Of a stretch of DNA of 64,000 nt, positions 42,656 to 51,225 are shown piece after piece. Made by a program: the position numbers and the translations under genes. This stretch comes from Agromyces mediolanus (GTDB lineage: Bacteria; Actinomycetota; Actinomycetes; Actinomycetales; Microbacteriaceae). Numbering within the stretch: position 1 is the first letter of the stretch; every line of letters begins with the position of its first letter. The notes under the pieces were generated by a model, which ran no database searches, was not told the DNA's origin, and saw only the letters and a list, made by a program, of their open reading frames with translations. The stretch covers positions 248,001 through 312,000 of the forward strand of contig NZ_JAMBNX010000005.1 in assembly GCF_023715325.1 (NCBI RefSeq), read 5' to 3'.

Positions 42656-43504
42656 CTAGTCGAGCTCGAGCTGCGCGCGGTCCAGCGCTGAGCCGCGCCG
42701 GTCGCGCACGCTCGCCCGCCTGGCCAGCGCCAGGGCGAGCACGGTCGCGACGATGGAGCCCCCCAGCAGCCACGGCGCCGCGGCGTCGAGCGCGTGCGCC
42801 ACCGGCGAGGCGTACCAGCCGAGGGGCAGCGGCAGATTCGTGCGCCCCTGCTCGTGCGCGGCGGCGAGGTCGAACTGCACGTCCCAGGCCGGGGCCTCCG
42901 CCTCGGCCCCCGACACGGCGCGCACCGTCGTGTTGTAGGCCGGGAAGAGCCTCGACACCGTGTCGTCGTCGACCTGGACGACGAGGCCGGAGGAGTCCTT
43001 GCCGGCCGTGCGATTGCCCTGCGCATCGACGGTCTCCGGCAGGACCCCGCCCTCGCCGTCGTCGATCAGGACGTACGCGCCGAGGGCGTCGTACAGGTCC
43101 CGAAGCTCGCCGGCCCCGTCGATGCCCTGGCCGCGCAGCTGGCGCGCCGCGGGCGGGGCCTCGCCCGGCATGAGGAAGCCGATGTCGGCGTCGACCGGCA
43201 CCTCGGCGCCGACGTACGACGCGGTGTCGATCTCCTCGGCCGCGTACACCCGCGGATCGAGCCGGGCCGGCGCGCCGGTGATGAGCCGGAGCTCGGCCGT
43301 CGCCCCGGAGGCGTCGGTGACGAGGAGCGTGTCCGGCGCGTCGATCCGGATGCCGGACGCGGGGATGCGGGGCATGCCGACGCCCGCGGTCATCATCCCC
43401 GCGACGATCGCGAGCAGGGCGCACACGCCGGCCATCGCCAGCCACCATCGCGCACGGGTCTTCGCTGAGTGCGGTGTCATGTCTCCCACGCCGGTTCGGT
43501 TCAC
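42656..43504 (-). CDS. Membrane protein with two helices and an extracellular domain, unknown function
   Basis: A 282-residue protein I do not recognise. An N-terminal helix (about 21-45, WWLAMAGVCALLAIVAGMMTAGV) and a C-terminal helix (about 244-263, PWLLGGSIVATVLALALARR) flank a roughly 200-residue domain that would face outside, with an Asp-rich, Gly/Ala-rich sequence. The overall plan resembles actinobacterial DUF3068-type envelope proteins, but I cannot confirm it. GTG 43504 has GGAAGGG 7 nt upstream and is preferred over ATG 43480, whose SD is too close. It stands alone between two catabolic regions. Confidence 0.7.
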   Translation of the reverse strand: MNRTGVGDMTPHSAKTRARWWLAMAGVCALLAIVAGMMTAGVGMPRIPASGIRIDAPDTLLVTDASGATAELRLITGAPARLDPRVYAAEEIDTASYVGAEVPVDADIGFLMPGEAPPAARQLRGQGIDGAGELRDLYDALGAYVLIDDGEGGVLPETVDAQGNRTAGKDSSGLVVQVDDDTVSRLFPAYNTTVRAVSGAEAEAPAWDVQFDLAAAHEQGRTNLPLPLGWYASPVAHALDAAAPWLLGGSIVATVLALALARRASVRDRRGSALDRAQLELD

Positions 43505-43569
43505 ATTCGGGCCCTTCCATCCTGACCTGTCGGAGGTGATTCTCCGAACTGACCCACCGGCCCGTCCGC

Positions 43570-44472
43570 TCAGTCGTCGGGTCGGCGGAGCAGTGCGCCC
43601 TCGTGCCGACAGGTCGCGGCCGCGACGAGCATGGCGGCATCGAGCCGCTTCGCCCAGTCGCCGGTGTCGGCGTCGGCGCCGGGACCGGTGTCGGCGACGA
43701 GGCTCGCGACGGTCGCGGCGAGGATGGCGTCGCCCGCGCCCATCGTGTCGACGATCGCGCCGGGCAGGCTCGGCACCGGGCGGGCGACGATGCCCCGGGC
43801 GGAGTGCACGGCGGCGCCGCCGGCCCCCATCGTCGCGAGCACCGCGCCCGCCCCCGCCCGGTGCAGCCGGGCGGCGACCGCGACGAGCGGCGCTCCGTAG
43901 AGCAGCTCGGCATCGTCGTCGCCCAGTTTCACGAGCGCGCTCCGTGCCGCGAGCGTCTCGAAGCCGCGCACGAACTCGTCGCGATCGGCGAGCAGATGCG
44001 TCCGGGGGTTCGGATCGACCGCGAGCGGTGTGCCGGCGGCCGAGAGGGCGGCGGCGAGGGCGGCCGACTGCGCCGTGTCGTCGAAGGGGAAGCAGCTCAC
44101 CACGACGAAGCTCGCCTCGGCGAAGGCGGCGGTCAGTTCAGGGGAGAAGCGGATGGCCCGGCGGCGGGCCGCGAGGTTGAATTCATACCTCGGCTCGCCG
44201 GCCGCGTTCCGGGTGCTCACCGCCCGGCTCGAACCGTGCGGCCCCGTCGTCGGGATCAGCCGGACGCCGGCATCGGCGAGGTGCTCTGCGATCCGCCCGC
44301 CCGCCGGGTCGTCGCCGAGCATCGCGACGAGCGTCGCCGGGACGCCGAGCCGGGCGAGCCCGACGGCGACGTTGAGCCCGGCGCCGCCGACATGCTCGCG
44401 CACCCCGTGCGCGTCGCGCAGCTCGTCGATGAGGGCGTCGCCGACGACGACGACGGAGGGGGTGGCGGGCAC
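43570..44472 (-). CDS. PfkB-family carbohydrate kinase
   Basis: A 300-residue sugar kinase of the ribokinase fold. The N-terminal HVGGAGLNVAVGLARLG and C-terminal DTMGAGDAILAATVA (with catalytic Asp in GAGD) are intact, so it should be active. Start GTG 44472 follows GAAGGA at 8 nt. Last gene of the leftward sugar-acid operon, about 150 bp after the decarboxylase-like gene with an inverted repeat between them. A likely role is making the phosphorylated keto-acid that the decarboxylase-like enzyme uses. Confidence 0.88.
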   Translation of the reverse strand: MPATPSVVVVGDALIDELRDAHGVREHVGGAGLNVAVGLARLGVPATLVAMLGDDPAGGRIAEHLADAGVRLIPTTGPHGSSRAVSTRNAAGEPRYEFNLAARRRAIRFSPELTAAFAEASFVVVSCFPFDDTAQSAALAAALSAAGTPLAVDPNPRTHLLADRDEFVRGFETLAARSALVKLGDDDAELLYGAPLVAVAARLHRAGAGAVLATMGAGGAAVHSARGIVARPVPSLPGAIVDTMGAGDAILAATVASLVADTGPGADADTGDWAKRLDAAMLVAAATCRHEGALLRRPDD

Positions 44473-44497
44473 GGGCTGGGTCCTTCGATTCGACGGT

Positions 44498-44568
44498 GCG
44501 AGTCGCACGACGGATGCCGGGGCGCGCCGCGGGGGCTGGCGCGGGGTCGGTTCTGTCGTGCGACTCGC
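44498..44568. repeat. Inverted repeat, 14-bp perfect arms, in an intergenic gap
   Basis: GCGAGTCGCACGAC (44498-44511) and GTCGTGCGACTCGC (44555-44568), 43 nt apart. The transcript would form a long hairpin between the decarboxylase-like and kinase genes. It could tune kinase expression or be a dispersed intergenic repeat. Confidence 0.8.
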
Positions 44569-44622
44569 AGGAGGTGGGAGGTAGCGAGACGGGGCAGGAG
44601 GTCGGAGGTGGGTAGGCGCGGC

Positions 44623-45357
44623 TCAGCGCGCGGGGTAGCGGATCGGCGCCTCATGCACGCGGCCGCAGGCCTCGGTCAGTACGCCGAGGAGGTCGCCGTC
44701 GGCCGCGGTGAACGACTGGCCATCGATCGCGAGCGGGGCGCCGAAGACGACGACGGGCGCGCCGATCCCGGGGCAGCCGACCGCCTGGTCGATCGTGAGG
44801 CCGCCGACGGCCTGCACCGGCACGGTGGTCGCGGCGACAATCGCCTCGAGGTCGGTGAGCGGGGTGAGACCCCAGTCGGGGTGCGCGTTGCGGTGGTCGT
44901 AGCCGATGTGGTGGATCACCATGCCGACGCCGAGCGACTCGAGTCGCGCGCACTCGGCCACGCGATCGGGGGCGCCGAGGTCGTCGCCCATCACCAGCAT
45001 GCCGAACTGCTCGCCGGCGGCGATGACGGCGTCGATGGTGGCGTCGTGCGCGCGGCCCATCACGATGACGGCGTCCGCCCCGGCGTCGCCCATCATCTCC
45101 GCCTCGAGGTAGCCGCCGTCCATCGTCTTCAGGTCGACGACGAGCGGATGCCCCGGGAACTCCTTGCGGAGCGCCCGCACGGCGTGCAAGCCCTCGGCGA
45201 GCACGAGCGGGGTGCCGACCTCGATCCAGTCGGCGCCGGCCTCGACGGCGATCGCCGCCGTCTTCAGCGCCTCGGTGTTGTTCGTGAGATCGAGCGAGAC
45301 CTGCACGAGCGGACGGGTGAGGGTGTCGCGGCTCAGTCCGCGGATGGACGTCGTCAT
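44623..45357 (-). CDS. OMP-decarboxylase-fold enzyme (3-keto-L-gulonate-6-P decarboxylase/hexulose-6-P synthase-like)
   Basis: A 244-residue (beta/alpha)8 barrel with the family motif VDLKTMDGG (Lys and Asp of the active site) and the later GADAVIVMGRAHDATI and GGLTIDQA segments. Members (UlaD, SgbH, HPS) decarboxylate 3-keto-L-gulonate-6-phosphate or join formaldehyde to ribulose-5-phosphate. ATG 45357 overlaps the previous stop. Context with a YiaK-like reductase, a sugar kinase and a sugar isomerase supports the keto-gulonate branch over formaldehyde fixation. Confidence 0.85.
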   Translation of the reverse strand: MTTSIRGLSRDTLTRPLVQVSLDLTNNTEALKTAAIAVEAGADWIEVGTPLVLAEGLHAVRALRKEFPGHPLVVDLKTMDGGYLEAEMMGDAGADAVIVMGRAHDATIDAVIAAGEQFGMLVMGDDLGAPDRVAECARLESLGVGMVIHHIGYDHRNAHPDWGLTPLTDLEAIVAATTVPVQAVGGLTIDQAVGCPGIGAPVVVFGAPLAIDGQSFTAADGDLLGVLTEACGRVHEAPIRYPAR

Positions 45358-46310
45358 GTGGTGGCCTTCCGAATCGGGGTGACGAGGTTGCGTAGCGGCG
45401 AACCGTCGAGGTGCGCCGCGAGGTTCTCCTGGATGAGCGATGCCGCGCCGAGCGGGCGCCCGCCCGCCGAGTGCGGGGTGATGATCGCGTTCGGCAGATC
45501 CCAGAGCGGGGAGGACGCCGGGAGCGGCTCCTGTACCGTCACATCGAGCGCGGCGCCGCCGAGCCGGTCGTCGCTGAGCGCCTCGATCAGGGCGGCCTCG
45601 TCGACGGTGGTGCCCCGGCCGACGTTCACCACCCAGGCGTGGTGGGGGAGCGTCGCGAGCAGCTCGGCGCTGAGCGCGGCATCGGTCGCCGGCGTCGAGG
45701 GCAGGATCATCACGAGCACATCGGTGCTCGGCAGGAGCGCGGGGAGCGCCTCCGGGGTGACCACCTCGAAGCCCGATTCGGTGCGGGCGCGGGTGCCCAC
45801 CCCCGTGACGCGCGCACCGAGCGCGCGCAGGTGCGGGGCGAGCGTCGAGCCGATGCTGCCGAAGCCCCAGACGACGACGTTCGCGCCGCGGAGGGTCGAG
45901 AAGACGCCCGGGCTCGGCTCCGGCTGGATGCCGCCGAGCTCATCCGCCCAGCGGTGTCCGATCTGCGCCCGCACGAGGGTGTGCACGCGGCGGGCGGCGG
46001 CGAGGACGAGCGCGAGCGCGTGCTCGGCCACCGGGGCGTCGTGCAGCGAGCGGCCGCTCGTGATCGCGACGCTCGCGCCGAAGCCAGCGGCGAGGGCGGC
46101 GTCGCTGCCGGCGGAGAGGAGCTGGACCCATTCGAGTTCGCGGAGCCGGACGGCCGCATCGCCGAGCAGCTCGTTCGGCATGCCCCAGACGACGAGGCCG
46201 CGCGCGTCGGCGTGCTCGTCGGGGATGGGCCGGGTCGGATCGTAGGCGACGACATCGACGCCGGGCAGCTCGGTGGCGAAGGGCACGAGGTCGGGGACGA
46301 GGAGTTTCAC
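45354..46310 (-). CDS. D-isomer-specific 2-hydroxyacid dehydrogenase
   Basis: A 318-residue NAD enzyme related to D-glycerate and phosphoglycerate dehydrogenases. The dinucleotide motif is GFGSIG, the Arg/Glu/His triad sits in VVNVGRGTTVDE, VTVQEPLP and ITPHSAGG. It reduces a 2-ketoacid or oxidises a 2-hydroxyacid in the sugar-acid pathway. Coupled by 4-base overlaps on both sides. Confidence 0.9.
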   Translation of the reverse strand: MKLLVPDLVPFATELPGVDVVAYDPTRPIPDEHADARGLVVWGMPNELLGDAAVRLRELEWVQLLSAGSDAALAAGFGASVAITSGRSLHDAPVAEHALALVLAAARRVHTLVRAQIGHRWADELGGIQPEPSPGVFSTLRGANVVVWGFGSIGSTLAPHLRALGARVTGVGTRARTESGFEVVTPEALPALLPSTDVLVMILPSTPATDAALSAELLATLPHHAWVVNVGRGTTVDEAALIEALSDDRLGGAALDVTVQEPLPASSPLWDLPNAIITPHSAGGRPLGAASLIQENLAAHLDGSPLRNLVTPIRKATT

Positions 46311-47344
46311 GCGGCACCTCCCGGGAACGCGACACCCGCATCGGTGCCGAGCGCGGCGAGTTCGCTCGCGGTGGCGTCGGGCAGCTCGATGCCGCCGGCG
46401 AGTCGCGCGCGGCGGGTGGCCTCCTCGGGTTCTCCCGGTACGAGCACGCGGTCGAAGCCGGGCGCGGTCGGCACCGCGTGGGCGAGCGCGGCGAGGCCGT
46501 CCATCCGGGCGACGAAGTCGTCGAGGGGGAGGAACCGGGCTACGTCGACCGCGAGCATCCAGTGCCCGACATCCTGCGGCTTGGAGAAGTCGTTGTACAT
46601 GTTGCCGATATCGCCCGCGACCGCAGCCCCGGTGAGCACGCCGCCGAGCACCTCGACGAGGAAGGCGAGTCCGTACCCTTTCGGGCCGGCGGCGGGCAGC
46701 AGCGCGGTCACCGCGGCCGGGTCGGTGGTGGGCACTCCCGCGGCGTCGACGCCCCAGTCGGCGGGGATGGCGGTGCTCTTCGCCTGCGCGACGAGCACCT
46801 TGCCCATCGCGCTCGTGCTCGTGGCCATGTCGAGGCTGATCGGGTCGCCGGAGGCGGGGGCGGCGAACGCGAGCGGGTTCGTACCGAGGAGCGCCTCGCG
46901 CCCGCCGAACGGCACGACGCAGGGCTCGGAGTTCGAGACGACGATGGCGATCCGGCCGCGCCGAGCGAGATCCCGCGCGTAGAAGCCGGCCGTGCCGAAG
47001 TGGGTCGAGCCTCGCACCGCGGCACTTGCGATGCCGTGCGTCGCGACGAGGCCGTCGAGCTCGTCGACGGCGAGCCGCGCGGCGAGCTGGCCCGGCGCTC
47101 CGTTCGCGTCGATGCGGACGACGGCGCCCGAGCGTTCGACGATCGGCTCCGCGCGGGGGCGGACCAGGCCGGCGTCGATGCGCGCCCGGTAGGCGGCCAG
47201 GCGGATGACCCCGTGCGAGTCGACCCCGCGGAGGTTCGCGTCGACCAGGGTTTCCGCGAGGTAGGCGGCATCGTCAGGGTCGTACCCCCAGGTCTCGAGC
47301 AGCTGCGTCGCCCAGCTGCGGAGCCGACTTCCGTCGATCTTCAT
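46307..47344 (-). CDS. Malate/L-lactate dehydrogenase family protein (YiaK/2,3-diketogulonate-reductase-like)
   Basis: A 345-residue member of the Ldh_2 fold, which uses NAD(P) without a Rossmann domain. The family start NLRGVDSHGVIRLAAY (37-52) and catalytic His115 in GSTHFGTAGFYA are intact, as is KGYGLAFLVEVLGG. Known members act on ureidoglycolate, malate, sulfolactate or 2,3-diketo-L-gulonate. ATG 47344 follows GAAAGGA. First gene of a leftward operon starting at a divergent AT-rich promoter. Confidence 0.88.
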   Translation of the reverse strand: MKIDGSRLRSWATQLLETWGYDPDDAAYLAETLVDANLRGVDSHGVIRLAAYRARIDAGLVRPRAEPIVERSGAVVRIDANGAPGQLAARLAVDELDGLVATHGIASAAVRGSTHFGTAGFYARDLARRGRIAIVVSNSEPCVVPFGGREALLGTNPLAFAAPASGDPISLDMATSTSAMGKVLVAQAKSTAIPADWGVDAAGVPTTDPAAVTALLPAAGPKGYGLAFLVEVLGGVLTGAAVAGDIGNMYNDFSKPQDVGHWMLAVDVARFLPLDDFVARMDGLAALAHAVPTAPGFDRVLVPGEPEEATRRARLAGGIELPDATASELAALGTDAGVAFPGGAA

Positions 47345-47395
47345 CGCTGACTGTCCTTTCGCCTCGTCGCGGTGGTGGGGCACTGGCGAGCGCCC

Positions 47396-47424
47396 ATTAC
47401 GCATAATAGTCTGATTCGTAATAC
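47396..47424. promoter_or_regulatory. AT-rich divergent promoter/operator 1 of the sugar-acid regulon
   Basis: ATTACG (47396-47401) and CGTAAT (47417-47422) form an inverted repeat around CATAATAGTCTGATT. TAATAC (47419-47424) can serve as a rightward -10. The centre resembles that at 51124-51147. Confidence 0.55.
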
Positions 47425-47455
47425 TTTTGTACTTCCAGCATGAAACGAGGAGTCA

Positions 47456-48442
47456 ATGAGGATCAGCGTGTTCCCGAAGGGGGACCTGGAGGCGTTGGCC
47501 GTGCATCGCACGATGACGGTCTTCGACTGGATCGAGAAGGCCTCGGCGCTGCCCGCCGACGGGCTCGAGCTGTACAGCGGCATGTTCTGGCAGACCGACG
47601 ACGCGCACCTCGACGCCGTCGGCGAGGCGCTGGCCGTCGCCGGCTTCGAAATGCCGATGCTGTGCGCCTCGCCCGACTTCACCCACCCCGACCCGGCCGT
47701 CCGCTCCGCCGAGTTCGACCGCGAGGTCGAGATGCTCCGCATCACCGCGCGACTCGGCGGGCGCGGCGCGAGCACCCGGGTGCTCTCCGGCCAGCGGCAC
47801 CCCGAGGTCGCCACCGAGCAGGGGGTCGAGTGGGTCGTCGGCGCGATCGAGCGACTCATCCCGATCGCTCGGGAGCTCGGCGTCACCCTCGCCATGGAGA
47901 ACCACTACAAGGACGGCGCCTGGTCATACCCGGAGTTCGCGCAGAAGTCCGAGGTGTTCCTCGCGATCGTGGACGCGATCGAAGACCGAGCGACGTTCGG
48001 CGTGCAGTTCGACCCGTCGAACGCGATCGTCGCGGGCGACGACTCGGCGGAGTTCCTCGAGCGGGTCGTCGACCGCGTCGTGACGATGCAGGCCTCCGAC
48101 CGCTCCCTCGCGCCCGGCGCGAGCCTCGCCGAGCTGCGGCAGAGCGATGGCACAATCGGATACTCGCCGTTGCTGCAGCACGGCGTCATCGGCCGCGGCA
48201 TGAACGACTACCCGCGCATCTTCGAGACGCTCGTCACCGCGGGGTACGACGGCTGGATCAGCATCGAGGACGGGGTGAACGGCATGGGCGAGATGGCCGA
48301 GTCCGTCGACTACCTGATCGAGGCAAGGGACCGGTACTTCGGCGGGTCCACCGCCGTCCGCGTCGAGACGCACGAGCACGCGCTCGCGGCCGCCGGCCTG
48401 CCGAGCATCGCCAAGCAGGAACTGATCGGAGGGGCGCGATGA
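47456..48442 (+). CDS. Sugar phosphate isomerase/epimerase (TIM barrel, AP-endonuclease-2 family)
   Basis: A 328-residue TIM-barrel metalloenzyme of the xylose-isomerase-like superfamily. Metal ligands are suggested by MENHYKDGAW (Glu), FGVQFDPSNA (Asp), the His in this barrel, and ISIEDGVNG (Glu). It would isomerise or epimerise a sugar or keto-sugar acid. ATG 47456 follows GAGGAG. ATGA-coupled to a Zn-dehydrogenase and divergent from the YiaK-like operon across the AT-rich operator. Confidence 0.87.
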   Translation: MRISVFPKGDLEALAVHRTMTVFDWIEKASALPADGLELYSGMFWQTDDAHLDAVGEALAVAGFEMPMLCASPDFTHPDPAVRSAEFDREVEMLRITARLGGRGASTRVLSGQRHPEVATEQGVEWVVGAIERLIPIARELGVTLAMENHYKDGAWSYPEFAQKSEVFLAIVDAIEDRATFGVQFDPSNAIVAGDDSAEFLERVVDRVVTMQASDRSLAPGASLAELRQSDGTIGYSPLLQHGVIGRGMNDYPRIFETLVTAGYDGWISIEDGVNGMGEMAESVDYLIEARDRYFGGSTAVRVETHEHALAAAGLPSIAKQELIGGAR

Positions 48443-49479
48443 AGGCGCTGGTGAAGTACGGGATGAATGACGGCGACGTCGAGCTCCGCGAGGTGCCGGA
48501 GCCCGAGCTGCAGCCGGGCACGGTGCTCGTCGCGGCGCGCGCCGTCGGCGTGTGCGGCTCCGACATCCACATGTGGCGGAACGGCCAGAGCTGGGACGTC
48601 GCGCTGCCGGTCACCCTCGGCCACGAGACCGCCGGCGTCATCGTCGCGGTCGCCGACGATGTGACCGGCTGGCAGCTCGGCGACCGGGTGGTCTGCGAGA
48701 CCGCCGCCTCGATCTGCGGGGTCTGCGCGCTCTGCCGCACCGGGCGCTACAACCTGTGCCCGGACCGCCAGGGGTACGGGGCGCTCCGCGACGGGGCCTT
48801 CGGCGAGCTGCTGCTCGCCGAGCCGCGCGTGCTGCACCGCATCCCCGACGGCGTGAGCTTCGAGCAGGCCGCGATGACCGAGCCCTTCGCCGTCGCGTAC
48901 AACGCGCTCGTCGAGCGCGCCTCGGTCACCCCCGGCGATCTCGTGGTCATCCAAGGGGCGGGGGCGATCGGCGCGCTGTCGCTCCTCGTCGCGAAGCTCC
49001 GCGGCGCCGGTACCACCGTCGTGCTCGGCACTCCCGTCGACGCCGAGCGGCTCGTGAAGCTGCGCGAGCTCGGCGCCGACCACACCGTCGATGTGACCGT
49101 GGACGATCCGGCGGAGCTCGTCCGATCGCTCGGCGACGGCCTCGGCGCCGACCTCGTCGTCGACGCCACGGGCGTCAGCGTCGCCTTGAAGCAGGGGCTG
49201 GAACTCGTACGCCCCTTCGGCTCGATCGCGAAGGTGGGCTGGGGGCCGCAGCCGCTCGGCTTCAGCCTCGACCCCCTCGTCGCGAAGGCGGTCACCCTGT
49301 ACGGCTCGTTCTCGCACACCTGGACGACCTGGGAGCGGGTGCTCTCGCTCTTCGCGAGCGGCGACCTCGACACCTCGAAGGTGCTCGGCGGGGTCTACGA
49401 GCTCGCCGACTGGGAGCGCGCGTTCGCCGACATGGAGTCCGGCCGGAACATCAAGTCCGTGATGGTGATGCCCGCCTGA
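48439..49479 (+). CDS. Zinc-dependent medium-chain dehydrogenase
   Basis: A 346-residue MDR enzyme of the sorbitol/threonine-dehydrogenase type. Catalytic zinc ligands Cys39 (CGSDIH), His62 and Glu63 (GHE) are present. The four-Cys structural zinc loop is complete (CGVCALCRTGRYNLC), and the cofactor motif is GAGAIGAL. Oxidises a polyol or sugar-acid hydroxyl next to the isomerase step. Converges with the FCD regulator with only 19 bp between stops. Confidence 0.92.
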   Translation: MKALVKYGMNDGDVELREVPEPELQPGTVLVAARAVGVCGSDIHMWRNGQSWDVALPVTLGHETAGVIVAVADDVTGWQLGDRVVCETAASICGVCALCRTGRYNLCPDRQGYGALRDGAFGELLLAEPRVLHRIPDGVSFEQAAMTEPFAVAYNALVERASVTPGDLVVIQGAGAIGALSLLVAKLRGAGTTVVLGTPVDAERLVKLRELGADHTVDVTVDDPAELVRSLGDGLGADLVVDATGVSVALKQGLELVRPFGSIAKVGWGPQPLGFSLDPLVAKAVTLYGSFSHTWTTWERVLSLFASGDLDTSKVLGGVYELADWERAFADMESGRNIKSVMVMPA

Positions 49480-49498
49480 GCCCCGAGCGGGCGCGCAC

Positions 49499-50272
49499 TC
49501 AGGTGGTGCGCGCCCCCTCGTGGGTGCGCTCGAAGTCGTCGAGGGTCAGTTGCACGAGTTCCAGCGCGAGCCGCTGCGCGGCCGATGCGTCACGGGCGAC
49601 GAGCGCCTCGGCGAGTCGGATGTGCTTCTCGACCGCCTCGCCGGACAGGTCGAGCATGCCCGGTCGGGTGTCCTGGCTCCGGGCGTCGAGCGTCGCGCCG
49701 ATCGTGTCGGCCAGCTGCGCGATGACCGCGTTCTCGGTGCCCTCGAGCATGATGCGGTGGAACGCGGCGTCGGCCTCGAAGAACTTGCGCGCGTTCTGCT
49801 CGGCCATCGCATCACGCATGTCGTGCGCGCGCGCCAGGATCTCCTGGCCCTGCTCGGCGGGCAGGTGCTTGGCGGCGAGCCCCGCCGCGGCGTGCTCGAG
49901 CCCGAGCCGGAGCTCGAGCAGTTGCTTCATCTGCTCGAGGTAGCCTGGTCCCTGGCCGCGCCACTTCACGACGTACGGGTTCAGCAGGTCCCAGCTCGTC
50001 GACGGCAGCACGCGGGTGCCCACCTGCGGGCGCGCCTCGACGAGCCCCATCGAGCTCAGGGTGCGGATGCCTTCGCGCACGACGCTGCGGGAGACGGAGA
50101 GTCGCTCGCAGAGCTGCTCGGCGAAGATGATGGTGCCGGCCGGGAGGTCGCCGTTGATGATCTCCTGCCCGACGACGTCGACGACGTGGGCGTAGAGGCC
50201 GCTGCCGATCCGCGCCCGGTAGCGCGCGGTGCTCGCACCCCTGAGGTCTGCCACCAGTGAGCCTCCCGTCAT
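49499..50272 (-). CDS. GntR-family regulator, FCD subfamily
   Basis: A 257-residue regulator with winged helix (AGTIIFAEQLCERLSVSRSVVREGIRTLSSMGLVEARP) and FCD domain (LLELRLGLEHAAAGLAA, FFEADAAFHRIML, then EKHIRLAEAL) carrying the metal-binding Asp/His pattern. FCD regulators respond to sugar acids and organic acids. ATG 50272 overlaps the SDR stop (ATGA), so it is the second gene of a leftward operon. It lies between the two AT-rich divergent operators and is the likely regulator of the whole 43.6-54.4 kb region. Confidence 0.9.
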   Translation of the reverse strand: MTGGSLVADLRGASTARYRARIGSGLYAHVVDVVGQEIINGDLPAGTIIFAEQLCERLSVSRSVVREGIRTLSSMGLVEARPQVGTRVLPSTSWDLLNPYVVKWRGQGPGYLEQMKQLLELRLGLEHAAAGLAAKHLPAEQGQEILARAHDMRDAMAEQNARKFFEADAAFHRIMLEGTENAVIAQLADTIGATLDARSQDTRPGMLDLSGEAVEKHIRLAEALVARDASAAQRLALELVQLTLDDFERTHEGARTT

Positions 50273-51090
50273 TCGGCTGTCGCGAGATCGTACTCGCCGG
50301 CGGCGGCTGCGGCCTCGTAGGCGAGCCGGGGGACCTGTGTGGCCAGCTTCCCTCCGCTGATATCGATGAGCGTACCGGTGATGTATCCCGCGTGGTCGGA
50401 GGCGAGGAAGCAGATGAGGCTCGCGATGTCGGACTTCGCCCCCCAGCGCCGGAGCGTCAGCGTGTCGAGCAAGCGGTCCTGCGCGGCGGTCTCGAGTTCG
50501 TCGAAGTGGTTCATCGAGGTCGGGATCATGCCGGGGGCGTACGCGTTGACCGTGATGTTCCACGGGCCGACCTCGCCCGCGAGCGCTCGGGTGAAGTGCG
50601 CGACGGCGGCCTTGGAGGAGGCGTAAGCGCCGCTGCCGTAGATCGGAACGAGGGCGGCGAAGGACGCGGCGTTCAGGATGCGCCCGGACCGCTGCCGCTT
50701 CATCGCGGGCAACACCGCGCGGCACATGAGGAACGTGCCCTTGAGGTTCACCTCGTGGACGAAGTCCCAGGTGCGCTCGTCGAGTTCGTCGATGGGGCCG
50801 TTGCCGACGACCCCGGCATTGTTCACGAGGAGGTCGATGCGGCCGTACTCCGCCTCGACGGCGGCGACGACGGCGGCGACCCGGTCGGCGTCCCGGATGT
50901 CGCACTCGAACTCGCGGTGCCGGCCGCCGAGCTCGTCGAGGAGTGCGCCGGTCTCCGCCAGCTCGGCTGCGCTGACGTCGACCGAGACGGTGGTGACCCC
51001 CTCGCGGGCGAGTGTGGCGACGATCTCGCGGCCGATTCCGCGACCCACTCCGGTGACGATCGCGACCTTGCCGTCCAGGTCGATGTTCAT
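50269..51090 (-). CDS. Short-chain dehydrogenase/reductase
   Basis: A 273-residue classical SDR with TGVGRGIG cofactor loop, NNAG, catalytic Ser (NAASFAALV region) and YASSK. Similar SDRs in such clusters are gluconate- or ketogulonate-type dehydrogenases. ATG 51090 follows GAGGAG. Cotranscribed with the FCD regulator and divergent from the binding-protein gene across the second AT-rich operator. Specific substrate unknown. Confidence 0.9.
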   Translation of the reverse strand: MNIDLDGKVAIVTGVGRGIGREIVATLAREGVTTVSVDVSAAELAETGALLDELGGRHREFECDIRDADRVAAVVAAVEAEYGRIDLLVNNAGVVGNGPIDELDERTWDFVHEVNLKGTFLMCRAVLPAMKRQRSGRILNAASFAALVPIYGSGAYASSKAAVAHFTRALAGEVGPWNITVNAYAPGMIPTSMNHFDELETAAQDRLLDTLTLRRWGAKSDIASLICFLASDHAGYITGTLIDISGGKLATQVPRLAYEAAAAAGEYDLATAE

Positions 51091-51119
51091 GGCGCTCCTC
51101 TGCTCCGGCGACCTTGCGG

Positions 51120-51156
51120 TTGCATTATTAGTATGAATTATTAGAATAATCATACT
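51120..51156. promoter_or_regulatory. AT-rich divergent promoter/operator 2 of the sugar-acid regulon
   Basis: ATTATTAG occurs twice in direct repeat (51124-51131, 51137-51144), and AGTATGA (51130-51136) is repeated inverted as TCATACT (51150-51156). A rightward promoter fits inside: TTGCAT (51120-51125), 16 bp, TAGAAT (51142-51147). Confidence 0.6.
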
Positions 51157-51225
51157 CAGGTGCCCCGGCACCGATCCCTCATCCCCCCGAAGCGCAGGGT
51201 TGCGCACTCACAGAGAGGAGATGCG

